This document shows, piece by piece, positions 8,542 to 17,210 of a stretch of DNA of 64,000 bases (position 1 is the first letter of the stretch; each line of letters starts with the position of its first letter). This DNA is from Piscinibacter aquaticus (GTDB lineage: Bacteria > Pseudomonadota > Gammaproteobacteria > Burkholderiales > Burkholderiaceae_C), in contig VOPW01000002.1 of assembly GCA_007994965.1 (NCBI GenBank), forward strand, positions 58,477 to 122,476, read 5' to 3'. Made by a program: the position numbers and the translations under genes. Under the pieces are notes generated by a model. The model worked only from the letters and a program-made list of their open reading frames with translations. It made no database searches and was not told the DNA's origin.

Positions 8542-9111
8542 ATGAAGCTTCAAGACCTGCAGTACCTGCCACCGATCACGCTGGCCACCTCTCAGACCGT
8601 GTTCCGCGTCCAGCGCCGGCGGGCGCGGCCCGGCAGCGCCCGGGTCGGCCCGCTGAAACTTCCGCCGGCCAGCACCTTGACCAGCCGCTTCGCCGTGGGT
8701 ACTGCGCTGGTCGGCTACTTCGCCGAGAGTCCCGAGACGGCCGTCTACGAGTCCCTGGTCCGGCGCGAAGCCGCCTCGCTGTCGCTGGCCACCGCCGCAT
8801 CACGAGAGCTCCTGTGCCTGCAGACCACCCGACCGGTAAACCTGCTCGATCTTCGACCGCACGCACCGACACGGCCGTTTCTGCAGTCCCTGCGGTTCGA
8901 GGCCACCCGCGCCGTGGCCGTCGAAGCCATGGCGGCCGGCTTCGAGGGGATCGCCTACCGCTCGGCCCAGCACTACGGCCAGGACTGCTTTGCTCTCTTC
9001 GGACCCGCGCTGGACGCTCTGGCCCTGGTGCGGCGCGAGCGTCTCATGTTGGCCGATGGCTCCATGCACCAGGCGCTGTACACCGCGATCACGGGCGGCG
9101 GGTCCCGCTGA
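8542..9111 (+). CDS. RES-domain toxin (NAD-targeting family)
   Basis: A 189-residue protein with the three RES-family signature areas: an early Arg (VFRVQRRR), RFAVGTALVGYFAESPETAVYE with the catalytic-type Glu, and a late Ser/His area, YRSAQHYGQDCFALFGPA. RES toxins of this family are known to degrade NAD+; that activity is inferred here. It follows the Xre-type antitoxin by 10 bp and precedes a possible PIN-like gene. The frame is intact. A second, distinct RES/antitoxin pair lies at 43278-44472; the two RES proteins are only distantly similar, which argues against recent duplication. Confidence 0.8.
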   Translation: MKLQDLQYLPPITLATSQTVFRVQRRRARPGSARVGPLKLPPASTLTSRFAVGTALVGYFAESPETAVYESLVRREAASLSLATAASRELLCLQTTRPVNLLDLRPHAPTRPFLQSLRFEATRAVAVEAMAAGFEGIAYRSAQHYGQDCFALFGPALDALALVRRERLMLADGSMHQALYTAITGGGSR

Positions 9112-9155
9112 CGCGCTGACACGAGCGCCACTACCCCCGGGACCACGGCTCCATC

Positions 9156-9758
9156 ATGTCTCATGGAAATTGCGCGGTGAGCAGCTCTGATCCGCGCTCG
9201 TACGATGCTCCCGAGCGCCTGGTCGTGCTCGACACCGCGCATCTGGCCGGGCTCATTTCCGACGCCATCTCGAACAGCCGCGAACGACGACGCTCTGCCC
9301 AGCGCTTCATCGCAGATCTCCTGGAACGACGGTGGCTGCCGCTCCTGTCCTGGCATCACCTGGAAGAGCTGCTCCAGCACCGCGACGAAGCGCTCGTCGA
9401 CGCTCGAGTACGCTACCTCCGCGAGTTGCCTCGCGCCGCCTGGGTCCGCCCCTTCGACGACCGGGCGGGTCCCGGTTCGATCCTGGAGGTCTTTCGGGCG
9501 GAAGTCGCTGCGGCCGTTGCCTTGCCCGGTGCCCGGCCCGCCCAGGTCCGTGATCTCGCGCGTCAGCACGTTATCGTCATTGGCGCCGGCGCCGAGGCGA
9601 TCCCGGAACACTTCCGTGACTGGCGCCTGCTTCGACCGGCGCTGGCTGGTCAGCAGGCGAACGCGCGGAGCGTCGCCGCGATCTCGCGCTGGCGCGCCCA
9701 CGACATAGAGGTGCGTAGACCTGCCGCCTCGGCTGCTGCGTACTGCTCAGGCGTGTAG
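9156..9758 (+). CDS. Possible PIN-like domain protein
   Basis: A 200-residue frame. RLVVLDTAHLAGLISDAISN near the N-terminus resembles the first acidic strand of PIN-like nucleases. LPLLSWHHLEELLQHRD carries a possible second acidic position. The C-terminal 60 residues are Ala/Arg-rich and may be a frame artefact. It lies 45 bp downstream of the RES gene in the same direction, so it may belong to the same operon. A role as nuclease or accessory factor is inference from the weak fold resemblance and context only. Confidence 0.45.
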   Translation: MSHGNCAVSSSDPRSYDAPERLVVLDTAHLAGLISDAISNSRERRRSAQRFIADLLERRWLPLLSWHHLEELLQHRDEALVDARVRYLRELPRAAWVRPFDDRAGPGSILEVFRAEVAAAVALPGARPAQVRDLARQHVIVIGAGAEAIPEHFRDWRLLRPALAGQQANARSVAAISRWRAHDIEVRRPAASAAAYCSGV

Positions 9759-9805
9759 CTTCGCATGGTGACGGTCGAGATCAGTCGGCGGCGCCGAGCT
9801 CATCG

Positions 9806-10000
9806 TCAGCGCAGGCCGAGCTTTGCTCGCAGAACCGTGCTGCACACCAGCGCCGCCAGGGAAGATACGCTGGCCAGTGCCCCGAGCGCGGTCGGCAACC
9901 GACCGTAGCCTCCTTCTAGCCATGCCCAGACCCCACCGCTCAGCAGCAACACCGCAGCCAGTAGAAGGACCCATGCGAGAGCCTTGAGCGCAACGTTCAT
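9806..10000 (-). CDS. Small two-helix membrane protein
   Basis: 64 residues with two hydrophobic stretches, about 7-26 (LAWVLLLAAVLLLSGGVWAW) and about 37-56 (ALGALASVSSLAALVCSTVL), and a short basic tail. No family is recognised. It is oriented opposite to the neighbouring genes and has no obvious operon partner. Confidence 0.5.
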   Translation of the reverse strand: MNVALKALAWVLLLAAVLLLSGGVWAWLEGGYGRLPTALGALASVSSLAALVCSTVLRAKLGLR

Positions 10001-10151
10001 TCGAAAAGCCTAGCACGCTGCCAGCCATCATGGCCGGCCCTGGGACAGACCTCGCAATCGCCGCCATCCGCTCCTGGTCAGTAACTTCGACGGTTTAGGC
10101 CCACGGCACAATGCCACCCCTTCTCTCTCCCTCCACCCTTCACGCCCCGCA

Positions 10152-10628
10152 ATGAGCCGACTCGTTTCGTTCCTGGCAGCGCTGTTGCTCACCACGTCCG
10201 CCTGGTCCCAGACACTCTCCATCAAGCCAACGCCGCCAGGGGAGGTTCTGCGCACCGCGTGCTCGAAAGTCAACGCTGGTGGCAGCTCACCCCGAGACAT
10301 GATGGACCGTGGGTATTGCCTGCGGTTCATCGAAGGCGCCTTGATGTATGACCGCGCGCTCTTCGTTGCAGACCAGCGACGCATCTCTGAGGCAATCCGA
10401 GCTGGAAACGCCGATCCCCTGGCGCTGTTCCCAGGTCCCCGGCTGTTCTGCATCCAGTACAGCGATCACGGAGTTCACTCACTGCTTGTGGCCGACGTCG
10501 CTGCCGGCCTGACCGAACACCTGCGCCGCCTCGCTCCGTCCGCCTTGGATCGACAAGGCACTGGCGACGACGTCCAGATGCGCTTGCTGGTCGACTACAT
10601 GAAGAGCAAGTACCCCTGTACACCCTGA
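10152..10628 (+). CDS. Secreted Rap1a/Tai-like immunity protein
   Basis: 158 residues with a signal peptide (LVSFLAALLLTTSAWSQ). The mature part has the layout of the Rap1a/Tai family: an early Cys (TACSKV), GYCLRFIEGAL, then FCIQYSDHGVHSLLVADVAA with its second conserved Cys, and a C-terminal YMKSKYPC ending in Cys. Two disulfides are plausible. Family members are periplasmic immunity proteins against type VI amidase effectors, but no effector or T6SS gene is present in the window, so here it may be an orphan. The frame is intact and is followed by a terminator-like hairpin at 10762. Confidence 0.6.
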   Translation: MSRLVSFLAALLLTTSAWSQTLSIKPTPPGEVLRTACSKVNAGGSSPRDMMDRGYCLRFIEGALMYDRALFVADQRRISEAIRAGNADPLALFPGPRLFCIQYSDHGVHSLLVADVAAGLTEHLRRLAPSALDRQGTGDDVQMRLLVDYMKSKYPCTP

Positions 10629-10761
10629 GCGTCGCAGCGCTCCGACATCACGGAGGCTAAACCAGCGCAGCGGGCCTGGTTCGATTGCTCGAATCAGGAC
10701 AATCGCCGAGCGCGAGCATGCGCCTCAGCATCGTGCACACCCGGACTCGCGCAGGCAAAGA

Positions 10762-10793
10762 AAAGAGGACGACCGAATCGGTTCGTCCTCTTT
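10762..10793 (-). terminator. Intrinsic terminator between convergent genes
   Basis: A stem AAAGAGGACGA-CCGA paired with TCGG-TTCGTCCTCTTT, with one bulge and a tiny loop. Read on the minus strand it is followed by TTTTCTTT, so it best serves the methyltransferase remnant; it may act on both strands. Confidence 0.7.
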
Positions 10794-10834
10794 GGGGATG
10801 TAGCGAGGCACCCGTTCAGGTACCGCTCACACCA

Positions 10835-12143
10835 TCAGGTGTGTGCCACGCTCAATGCCACCGCCAACGGGCGAACCCAGATGGGTGCAGCACTCAGCTG
10901 GAACGTTGCTCCACTGCGTGCCAGCAGCAGGGTTCGTCCCATCTCGGAGGCGATCGCCTGGGCGGCCGCCGGCGGGATCGCGTTGCCGATGCGTTCGCGC
11001 CAGGCACTGTCGCTGTCACCGTCGAACCTCATCGGCGCGTGTGCACCTTGACGTTCGCGGTCCCAATCCGACCGTTCCGCATCCACGAGATGCTGTTCCG
11101 GGTCGACCAGGCTCTGCAGCGCCGCGAGCTCCAGGGTTGTGAACGGCCTGTGCCAGGTCTTGTCGAGCGACTCGATCACTGCCACCAGCTTGTCGTCTGC
11201 GCCAGGAAGCCTCGGATCGGCGACAGACCACCGGCCGTTGTCGTGCTGGGCCGAAGCGCTCACCGCCCCTGTGGGGTCCTCCCAGCGTGTGACCCCGTAG
11301 TGGCCACCCGTTCGGTAGGCCTCCCTTTGGGCGTCCATGCCGCTGCGCGGATCACCCACCTCGAGCGCCGCTTCCTTCTGCTGCGCGTCCAGCTGACCCG
11401 ACTGGACGATCCGGAAGACGTTGCTCCGTCCCATCTCCGCCAGGCGCCCATCGGCGACGCAGTACGAGCCCTGTCCCGGACTCTGCTGTCCTGCAACCGT
11501 GCCGGACTTTTTCGGTCCAACGACGCACACCATAGGCCTGCCCGTCGTGCCACCGTGCCGACGCCTCGAAACGGACATCTGCGATGCTGAAGGCACCCGT
11601 TGCGGGCCGCGCGTTGCCGGTGACGGTTCCAGTTGGATCCGACCAGCGACGCACACCCAGCACTCCGTTGTGCATCGGCGGCACCAGCAGATAGTCCCGC
11701 AGCACACCGTGCTCGACCGTCAGCTTGTTCAGCGACCGCCAGTCTGAGCCAGCCTCCACGAAGGCCAAGCGCAGCCACGTGCGCCATGCCAGCGAAGGAA
11801 TCCGGTGCATCGGACCCGCACGCTCGTCACCCGGCAACAGCATCCTTCCCAGGATGTCGCCGACTGCACGCAGCGGCTTCTTGTCCGGCTGGTACAGCAG
11901 TGGCGGCACCTTCTCGATGTGGCGCGCCACCATCAGCATGCGCTTGCGGCTCTGTGCGAGACCACCGAGCTCGCCGCAGTCGTGAACCGTCTCTGCCGTC
12001 GCGTAGCCGTAGGATCGCATCAGCGACGTGATCTGGTCCAGAAGTCCCCTACCCCGGCTGCTCAGGCCGGGTACGTTCTCGAACAGCACCAACTCCGGAG
12101 GGTCGTCCGACCAGGCCTCCAGCATCAGCCAGATACCGCGCAA
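10835..12143 (-). pseudogene. C5 cytosine DNA methyltransferase, 5'-truncated and frameshifted
   Basis: The minus-strand frame from 12143 carries LVLFENVPGLSSRGRGLLDQ (ENV motif IV) and LGGLAQSRKRMLMVAR (motif VIII, QxRxR-like). After a frame change around 11520-11550, a second frame to 10835 carries a target-recognition region with repeated RRWSDPTGTV / TRWEDPTGAV segments, and then IGNAIPPAAAQAIASEM (motif X). The SAM-binding motif I and the PCQ catalytic loop are missing: the 5' end is joined to a WGR-domain fragment. No cognate restriction gene is present. It cannot be active as it stands. Confidence 0.8.
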
Positions 12144-12336
12144 CGTGAGACCTTCTTCGCCGCCACGAGCTCCACCGGTGCGGCCGTCTTCGTGCCCGCC
12201 TTCAGCGCGCTACCCCGCCGACCGTACTGGAACTGCACCAGGTAGCCGCCGCCGACCTCCACCAGGCTCGCCGCATAGACCTTGTCGCTCGAGCCCTGGC
12301 AGAACGCCAGCTCACCGATTCGATAACTCTGCTCAT
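12125..12336 (-). pseudogene. WGR-domain protein fragment
   Basis: In the minus-strand frame following the ATG at 12336, one base out of phase, the reading is EQSYRIGELAFCQGSSDKVY, then ASLVEVGGGYLVQFQYGRRG, then a KAGTKTAAPVELVAAKKV tail. This is the WGR fold pattern (SDKxY, GYxVxFxYGRRG, GTKT). It ends abruptly near 12145, where the methyltransferase sequence begins, so a deletion joined two genes. WGR domains bind DNA ends or nick-like structures in other proteins; nothing more can be said about this fragment. Confidence 0.65.
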
Positions 12337-12349
12337 CTCGTCACTCTCT

Positions 12350-15105
12350 GACGCAAGGCGGCCCCGGACTGGAGCCTCACACCATTGCGACCAGAGATTC
12401 CGGACACGAGCCGCGAAGCACTCTTCCACAGCCTCGTGACGCACCGACGATCCACAGCATCGTCGCGCCCTGACGGAATCGCCAAGGTTGTCCACAAGCT
12501 ACCGCTTGCGCCCACGAATCCACAGCCGCGTTCGCCCTCAACGACCCTGTGCATGACTCGGCTGTCCACAGCCCGTGCCGCCACCACGATCACTCTCCGG
12601 ACCACCTTGGCGCCATCGCAGAGCCACCGAACACCTCACCCACCCGTGCCCTTGGTACGTCACCACGCTCACCAACGCGCTGCCGTCACACGCGAACGGC
12701 AACCCTCTCTGGTGGTAGCCGACCTGCTGGCTCTTGCCCTCAAGCGGTGCCTCCAGTCCTTTGCCTCCGGCCTGCCTCCCGCTTGATCAGCGAGCACACG
12801 CCCTGCTGCACCCGGCTTGGCGCCAACCCACCCCATTCGGCAGCGGCGCTGGGTCCGGCTACTGACCTGGCTGAACCTGTCAATCGGATCGAGCCCAATC
12901 CGCCGTCCCCAGCGCAAGAGCCGAGTATTCCGACGCTCTACGACGCTGGTCCGTCAGTGCCTGTACGGATGGACCACCAGCAAAGGGGTCGGTTCGTTCC
13001 CTTCAACGTCGAAGCACCCCGGCCGGCGGGTCGATCGGATCAGCTCGCCACACCCACTCTGCACAGCGACTTCGTTCCAGCTGCACTGACGAACCGGCCA
13101 GGTTGAGCGGTCGGCCCGATCCGGCGCTGTTGTCGGACAGCCATGCCCAGCGGCGACGCTTCGTTCCAGTCGGACGGATCGTTCCGAGCCGCGGCGTCGA
13201 GGTGACCGGAGCGCCGACGTCGCCGCACCACCGCATCGGCTCTCTCGTTTCGATGGGACGGTCGGCGCCGGATCTTCCCGGCCTTCACGACCCGACACCT
13301 CTCCCTGAGGCAGCCGGCCGACACCGCCCCCCGTTGGATCAGCCTGTCCGGGCAGATCCGCGCCCCGAGCCAGCGGGAGTGAGAAGACACGAGGCAGATC
13401 CAGCCCGGCCGTCCCACTGCCTGCTGTCGCCGGCGGCCGCTGACGTTCGATCGGTACGGTTCGGGCTATCGGCGCCGGCCAGAAGTCGACTCGCCTTTCG
13501 CCGCCGGCCGCAGGACGGCGGCAGTCGGATCGTCAGATCCGACCCTCTGCATTCGGCCCGCCGAGCCGACCGGCTCGAGCTCGGCGGGGCCCGACTTGGC
13601 CATGGCAGGCCGCCATGGCGAATGCCGCCCTGCTGGCTTTCCGGTAAGCAGACCGCCGAGCTCGGCTAAACCAACTCCGAAAACTCCGCCTGGCTCAACG
13701 ACTTGCGCCGCTTACCCGTCTAAGCCGGATCTGCGTCCAGCCCTGACCACCGACGCCGCCGGCAAGTGACGACCGAACGGAACGGTTCGGGGCTTCGCGT
13801 CCAGCCGAAGTCGACTCGCCTCTCGCCGCCGACCGCAGGACGGCGGCCGTCGGATCGGAGATCCGACCTGCATGGGCGGAGCCAGCTGCCGGCTGGGACA
13901 CGCTGCACACCTCGCGCTCCACCCTCCGTTCCCATCGCACGGACTGATCCCCATTCAAGCTGCACGGGACCGCTCCTGCCTGTCAGCACCCATCACCCTG
14001 CCCGACCGGCGGCCCACCCCATCACCACCGCCCAGCCTTCGTTCCGTCGTCACGTCCGTTCCCACTGCACGGCCGCCCCGCCATCGCCCTCGCCCTCACC
14101 GTCGCCGGCGGCCGCTGACGACTCAACGGAACCGTTCGGCCCATCCGCCTCTGCCGAAGTCGGCTTGCCTTTCCGCGTCGTGCCGGGCGAACGCCCCAAC
14201 ACGACCGGATCGGCGCGTCCGGACCTGCTCGCTCGGGTCGGCCTCCATCCCGGCCCCGGAGCGACCCGTTCGTGCCGGGCTCGGTCCACCTCACCCCCTC
14301 TCGATCTGGCCGGCTCGGCGGCAGGGGCCAGGACGCCAGGACGCCAGGACGCCAGGACGATCCTCCCGGCCTGCCACACCCGAACCCGCCACAACCGGGC
14401 AAGGACTCCGTTCCGACTGCACGGACCCGGTGCCAACCGCCCGACCCGATCCATCACCGTGCCCACCGCACGGCAGTCGGCCAGACGACTCTGCCCATGA
14501 CCGGGCGTCCGATGGATTGCAGCCGCTCCGTCCGATCGATTCCGGCCGGTCGTTCCGAACAGGCCTGTCCGTCTCCGGCACCAGACCGAAGGCGCCGTGG
14601 AGATCCGACCGGCTGGCCAGCCGATCGCGCCGGAGGTGGGGTAGCCCTGCCAGCACGACTGGCCACCGCCGGCGGTCGGACGGTCCGGGAGGTCTATCTC
14701 GGCTTGCCTTTCAGCCGGCGGGGGCGTTCCGTCCAGATCCGCACCGGTCCCCGCCGCGGCGGCCGGCGTCGGTGCGATCGGAAAGCTCGAGCTCGTGGAG
14801 CGGCGGGTGGGGGCTCCTGTCTGGCCCGGCCTCTCCGGCTGGTCTTCCCCTCCGTGGCGCTCCTCACCCCCGCACGGGCTGCCACGTCCGTCACCACGGC
14901 ACGCAACCCCTCACCCGTTCGGCAGTGACGACCCCGACACGGCCCACCCGAACCGCCAGCGCGATCCGTGCCGCCTGCACGATCCACATCCCGTCCCAGC
15001 CGAACCTCCATCCATCCGCTCGGCCGGGCCTGCATCCGCCATCACTCCCACTTTCCACAGCGCCGTTGCACGGTGACGCTCCTGCCGTCCGGTCGCCTCG
15101 TTCCA
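12350..15105. other. Non-coding, C-rich, repeat-bearing block
   Basis: About 2.75 kb in which every long frame is a low-complexity Arg/Pro/Ser shadow and no domain is recognisable. It contains several DnaA-box-like TGTCCACA or ATCCACAGC words at 12487-12575, a dispersed repeat family (see 13426-14760), and many GTTCC(C/G)ACTGCACGG-like words (about 13072, 13925, 14057, 14408). The top strand is visibly C-rich. Confidence 0.6.
13426..14760. repeat. Dispersed ~110-bp repeat family, four units
   Basis: Units at about 13426-13547, 13753-13870, 14097-14200 and a degenerate one at 14655-14760. Each has, in order, a GCCGCCGGC-like word with GCTGACG or its variant, a CGGAACGGTTCGG-like near-palindrome, GAAGTCGACTCGCCT or its variant, CGCAGGACGGCGGC (units 1 and 2), and an AGATCCGACC end. 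Units 1 and 2 are close copies; 3 and 4 are progressively diverged. Spacing is about 327, 344 and 558 bp. Confidence 0.6.
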
Positions 15106-15110
15106 GGCAT

Positions 15111-15145
15111 AAAAAAGCCCCGGCACCTCGAAAGGCACTGGGGCT
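15111..15145 (-). terminator. Intrinsic terminator of the hicBA-like pair
   Basis: On the minus strand: AGCCCCAGTGCC, loop TTTCGA, GGTGCCGGGGCT, then TTTTTT. A strong stem with a six-T tract, 28 bp after the HicA-like stop codon. Confidence 0.9.
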
Positions 15146-15172
15146 GGGCAATGTCTGGCTGGCCTCGGTCGT

Positions 15173-15370
15173 TCAGAACCGCTTGGGCAAGCCTGCCTGC
15201 TTCAGCACGCCGTTCGCGGTGTGCCTCGACAGGATCCTGTGGTCGACCGGGAAGGTGGTCCCGGTGATCGGCGATCTCCAGATGTCGTGATCGCCCTTGC
15301 CGTGACGCACGAAAGTGCAGCCGGCGTCTCGCAGCAGCCGGATCAGTTCCGGCGTGAAGCTCTGTCCCAC
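15173..15370 (-). CDS. hicA: HicA-like mRNA interferase toxin
   Basis: 65 residues from a GTG start. Pattern: FTPELIRLLRDAGCTFVRHG, then KGDHDIWRSP with the catalytic-type His of the HicA double-stranded-RNA-binding fold, and a C-terminal HTANGVLKQAGL, equivalent to the usual TLRSILKQAGL end. Toxins of this family cleave mRNA; activity here is inferred. It lies 9 bp after the HicB-like antitoxin stop and is closed by the terminator at 15111-15145, so the pair forms a compact two-gene operon inside an otherwise non-coding block. Confidence 0.8.
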   Translation of the reverse strand: MGQSFTPELIRLLRDAGCTFVRHGKGDHDIWRSPITGTTFPVDHRILSRHTANGVLKQAGLPKRF

Positions 15371-15379
15371 GACACGGAC

Positions 15380-15614
15380 TCAGGCTGCCGTGGAGGCGAC
15401 GCTGAACCGTCGTGCCAGCAACTCGACCGTCACAGGCGATTCCGTCGGCACGCCGTTGGCCTCGAGCAGCTCGGGCACGAGCGTGCGCAGCTTCTCGTTC
15501 AGTCCTTCAAGCGTCTCGGCTTCCGTGACGAGGCCAGGGCACCTCGTCCGACGATGCCACCCAGACGCCCGATTCGTCGTCCCACTCGGCCCTGACGAAG
15601 TACGGCTTGCTCAT
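15380..15614 (-). CDS. HicB-like (DUF1902) antitoxin, one-base frameshift
   Basis: Begins MSKPYFVRAEWDDESGVWVA, then SSDEV; after one extra C (GTGCCCTGG instead of GTGCCTGG near 15540) it continues PGLVTEAETLEGLNEKLRTL, then VPELLEANGVPTESPVTVEL and ends RRFSVASTAA. This is the DUF1902 pattern found next to HicA toxins. The corrected product is 77 residues. The extra base is one of the few insertions, rather than deletions, seen in this window; if real, it would leave the toxin without a functional antitoxin, so a sequencing error is more likely. Confidence 0.75.
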
Positions 15615-15619
15615 GCCGC

Positions 15620-16260
15620 GATCGTAACTCGTCGCGTCGTGGCGCATCGCCCTCTCTTGAACCTGAATGCCTTGAACCACAACCTCTCCATCTCTCGCAA
15701 GACCGGCCTCGGCGAAGCCACTGCTCCTTGCGCCCGGTCAGGTTGTGCACAGGCCAAGATCCACCGGCCTCCGCCCGACCCGGACGGGCTGGCCGGTCTC
15801 GGCTCGGGCCGGGGTCGGTTCATCCGGATCTACCGGTCCGTCACCCGCCGCGGCGACGGCGTCGGGTCGGCCGGTAGTTCGGGATCGGACCAGCGGCGGG
15901 GAGTCATGTCTTCCAGCGTCGGGGCGGCGCCCGGCGGGTGGCTCGGCCCGGACTGGACTTCGAGTTCGAACTGAGCCGGGGGGTGGTCCCTCAACTTCGG
16001 GCCGCTCCCCGCCGCGGGCGCTGGGTCGGGGCGACCCGGTGGAACTCGGGGAGCGAAGCGGCGGGTGGGGACGATCCGTACGGCCGGCTGGCCCCGACCG
16101 CGGACTCGGGTCGGGAGGGCCGCTGAGGCGCGATCTGGTGGCAGCGGGAGGGGCTCCTGCGGCATCACCGGACGCACCGAACTGCGACGATTCGGGGATC
16201 TACCTTTCGGTCTGCGTTCTAAGGCGATTCGGCGGCTACGCCCTGCCCGCTGGAGAACCC
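15620..16260. other. Non-coding, G-rich stretch
   Basis: No credible gene. The top strand is G-rich here (GGGTCGG and GCGGGTGGGG words around 15780-16130), the opposite of the C-rich block at 12.35-15.1 kb. Words such as GGCGGGTGG and GGGGCGACCCGG recur, but no clean repeat unit was delimited. Confidence 0.5.
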
Positions 16261-16262
16261 GC

Positions 16263-16970
16263 CTAGTCGTTGCGCACGACCCAGGTCCTGAGGCGATCGG
16301 CTTCGTTGGTCTTCTCGACCAGCCGACGAGCCTCCTCCGCCTCCGCCCGGTCCAACTCCTTCATCTTCGCCGCCACGACCTCCCAGCACGGCATCTTTGC
16401 GTCGAGGTCCTCCCCGATCCCGGCGACCCAATCGCGCCCGACCTGTCCCCACGGCCTCGTACCTTCGCAGCGAGCTGAGCTGCTCCAGCAGCCGACCCTC
16501 GCCTCGAGGAGCTTCTGCGTCATGTCGAGCACCTCGACCACCCACGGATGAGTCTCGACGAACCCCCTGGACCGCTTGGCCTGCATCGACAGCCGCTTCG
16601 CCGGCACCCTGAGCGCTGTCCACTTCCGCTGGCGCGGATCGACGCCGGGCACCCGACGATCCTGCTTGACGCCCCGCCGCGGAGGCTGGAGCCCAGCCTT
16701 CAATCGCCGCCACCTCACAGGTGCGGGGTGCTTGCCGGGGATCGTCTCCTTCTTCCAGAACTTCAGGTCGAGCCGGCCATCCTTCTTCGGCTGCAGCAGC
16801 GCCAGAGCCCGCTTGCACTTCACCAGCTGAAGATCGATCTGCATCAGGTCACCTACCAGCTGCGCCACGATGTCGCCGAGGGTTTGCGCCAGCTCGGTGT
16901 TCATCGCGGGAAGGTCCGACCCGCCGTCGGCTTCATCCGACATGTGGTCGTCTTGATCGATTTCGAGCAT
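16263..16970 (-). CDS. Hypothetical plasmid protein, helical
   Basis: 235 residues beginning MLEIDQDDHMSDEADGGSDL. Residues about 25-60 are a regular helix (LAQTLGDIVAQLVGDLMQID, then LQLVKCKRALALLQPKK); the middle is basic; the C-terminus is charged and helical (AAKMKELDRAEAEEARRLVE). Around 16440-16500 the frame is less natural and an alternative frame reads RLLEQLSSLRRYEAV, so two compensating indels are possible. It is divergent from parM, sharing the upstream region that carries the parC-like repeats, so it may be controlled from there. No family is recognised. Confidence 0.55.
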   Translation of the reverse strand: MLEIDQDDHMSDEADGGSDLPAMNTELAQTLGDIVAQLVGDLMQIDLQLVKCKRALALLQPKKDGRLDLKFWKKETIPGKHPAPVRWRRLKAGLQPPRRGVKQDRRVPGVDPRQRKWTALRVPAKRLSMQAKRSRGFVETHPWVVEVLDMTQKLLEARVGCWSSSARCEGTRPWGQVGRDWVAGIGEDLDAKMPCWEVVAAKMKELDRAEAEEARRLVEKTNEADRLRTWVVRND

Positions 16971-17081
16971 CTGCCTGTCGGATAAATAGATGATTCTTGC
17001 AGTCCAGTGTACTTCCGTACCTGCCAGGATGAAAGCGTCGAGATTATCGGCGTGACACTCCTAGAATTCCTCTGGACGCAC

Positions 17082-17176
17082 GGCTTGCGACATGTCGCAA
17101 GCCGCGGCTCCTGCAGCATGTCGCAAGCCTCTTGTCGCAAGCCGCTTGCCGCATGTCGCAAGCCTCTTGCGGCAAG
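17082..17176. promoter_or_regulatory. parC: parC-like centromere/operator repeats
   Basis: A perfect 22-bp palindrome at 17082-17103 (core GCTTGCGACATGTCGCAAGC) plus further TGTCGCAAGCC copies at 17119, 17133 and 17154 and a degenerate half-site at about 17164. They lie directly upstream of parM. Repeat arrays in this position are the binding sites of ParR in type II partition systems and double as the operator of the par promoter. Confidence 0.75.
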
Positions 17177-17210
17177 AGCCACTCTGAAGCTCACCAACCC
17201 AGGAACTCAC

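Noticed and set aside
12549..15290. Long open frames (up to 472 codons) in the C-rich block
   Set aside because: All are Arg/Pro/Ser/Thr-rich, overlap on both strands and contain no recognisable domain; they are what C-rich DNA without stops produces.
17007..17210. Upstream extension of parM
   Set aside because: It would translate the repeat array into Arg/Ser/Ala-rich sequence; the ATG at 17211 has an RBS and starts the actin fold directly.
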